A stretch of DNA of 64,000 nt from Betaproteobacteria bacterium (GTDB taxonomy: Bacteria; Pseudomonadota; Gammaproteobacteria; Burkholderiales; Rhodocyclaceae), in contig JAHRYW010000001.1 in assembly GCA_020621865.1 (NCBI GenBank), positions 150,071 through 214,070 of the forward strand. The letters run 5' to 3'. The first letter of the stretch is position 1. The number at the start of each line of letters is the position of its first letter. Positions 63,133 through 64,000 of this stretch are shown one piece after another. Made by a program: the position numbers and the translations under genes. Under the pieces are notes generated by a model that made no database searches, had not been told where the DNA came from, and saw only the letters and a list, made by a program, of their open reading frames with translations.

Positions 63133-64000
63133 GTGCTCGTCGCCGCCAACATCACCATGCAGTTCGGGGTCAAACCCCTGTTCGAAAACGTCAATGTCAA
63201 ATTCGGCGAGGGCTACCGCTACGGCCTGATCGGCGCCAATGGGGCGGGCAAGTCGACCTTCATGAAGATTCTCTGCGGCGCGCTGGAGCCGTCGGCCGGC
63301 AATGTCTCCAAGGACAAGCACGAGCGCATGGCCTACCTGAAGCAGGACCAGTTCGCCTACGAAGACATGCGCGTGCTCGACGTCGTGCTGATGGGCCACG
63401 AGGAAATGTGGGCCTGCATGAGCGAGCGCGACGCCATCTATGCCAATCCGGAAGCGACCGAGGACGACTACATGAAGGCCGCCGACCTCGAGCACCAGTT
63501 TGCCGAATACGACGGCTACACCGCCGAATCACGCGCCGGCGAGCTGCTGCTCGGCGTTGGCATCCCGACCGAACAGCACAACGGCCCGATGAGCCAGGTC
63601 GCGCCCGGCTGGAAGCTGCGCGTGCTGCTTTGCCAGGCGCTGTTCGCCAACCCGGACATCCTGCTCCTCGACGAACCGACCAACAACCTCGACATCAACA
63701 CCATCCGCTGGCTGGAAGAGGTGCTCAACAACCGTGACTCGACGATGATCATCATCTCGCACGACCGTCACTTCCTGAACCAGGTCTGCACCCACATGGC
63801 CGACCTCGACTACGGCAAGATCACCACCTACGCCGGCAACTACGACGACTTCATGGAAGCCGCCCAGGCCGCCCGCGAGCGTCAGCAGAACGCCAACGCC
63901 AAGGCCAAGGAACGCATCGCCGAGCTGCAGACCTTCGTCCGCCGCTTCTCGGCCAACGCCTCCAAGGCCAAGCAGGCGACTTCCCGGATGAAGCTGATCG
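63133..64000 (+). CDS. ybiT: ABC-F family ATPase, YbiT type (partial)
   Basis: The first 289 residues of an ABC-F protein, cut by the window edge. ABC-F proteins act on the ribosome and are not transporters. The first nucleotide-binding domain is complete: Walker A GANGAGKS, signature-like region [14 protein letters not shown], Walker [13 protein letters not shown] and switch histidine ISHDRH; then the interdomain linker begins. The order of motifs and the start [12 protein letters not shown] match YbiT. It begins at GTG 63133 and is divergent from gshA. Confidence 0.93.
   Translation, partial: MLVAANITMQFGVKPLFENVNVKFGEGYRYGLIGANGAGKSTFMKILCGALEPSAGNVSKDKHERMAYLKQDQFAYEDMRVLDVVLMGHEEMWACMSERDAIYANPEATEDDYMKAADLEHQFAEYDGYTAESRAGELLLGVGIPTEQHNGPMSQVAPGWKLRVLLCQALFANPDILLLDEPTNNLDINTIRWLEEVLNNRDSTMIIISHDRHFLNQVCTHMADLDYGKITTYAGNYDDFMEAAQAARERQQNANAKAKERIAELQTFVRRFSANASKAKQATSRMKLI

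Overview
The window is the replication-origin region of a beta-proteobacterial chromosome, most likely Rhodocyclaceae (Dechloromonas/Azonexus type). I infer this from the gene order mnmE-yidC-yidD-rnpA-rpmH / dnaA-dnaN-gyrB, the ATP-grasp type gshA-gshB pair and the many large signalling proteins; no 16S gene is present to confirm it. Genes left of dnaA run leftward and genes right of it run rightward, as expected around oriC. DnaA-box-like sites cluster in three places: 1797-1952, upstream of dnaA, and between dnaA and dnaN.

Region 1 (1-11946) is core genome: a thioredoxin-like protein, a TauE/SafE exporter, a lipoprotein, the membrane-insertion/ribosome cluster, and dnaA, dnaN, gyrB.

Region 2 (11957-35137) is a complete 23.2-kb Tn7-like transposon inserted a few bases past the gyrB stop codon. 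It has TGT...ACA ends, repeated TnsB-type sites at both ends and a 5-bp target duplication (TGTGT). It carries one compact defence operon (type I restriction-modification hsdM-hsdS-hsdR, a YgjP-like metallopeptidase, SIR2, HerA, an HNH nuclease), the transposition operon tnsA-tnsB-tnsC-tniQ, and an opposing module of a small zinc-finger protein, a large serine recombinase and two ParB-family proteins in overlapping frames.

Region 3 (about 35144-50110) looks like an older inserted segment. Its edges are a 10-bp inverted repeat flanked by a 9-bp direct repeat, and the Tn7-like element landed inside the left copy of that direct repeat. It holds an IS1182-type insertion sequence with a 4-bp duplication, a diguanylate cyclase, a secreted cyanophycinase with a secreted partner, at least two integron gene cassettes without an integrase, broken gene remnants, dispersed repeats and several unrecognised low-GC genes.

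Region 4 (50120-64000) is core genome again: a MASE1/PAS hybrid kinase, dtd, an HD-GYP response regulator, a 1432-residue hybrid kinase, apbE, gshB, gshA and the start of a YbiT-type ABC-F gene. Without regions 2 and 3, gyrB would be followed within about 200 bp by the MASE1 kinase. A 12-bp motif followed by two phased A/T tracts occurs four times in the core regions (172, 53980, 59601, 61192), always in the same orientation. It has the architecture of a DNA uptake signal sequence. No tRNA, rRNA or CRISPR array was seen.
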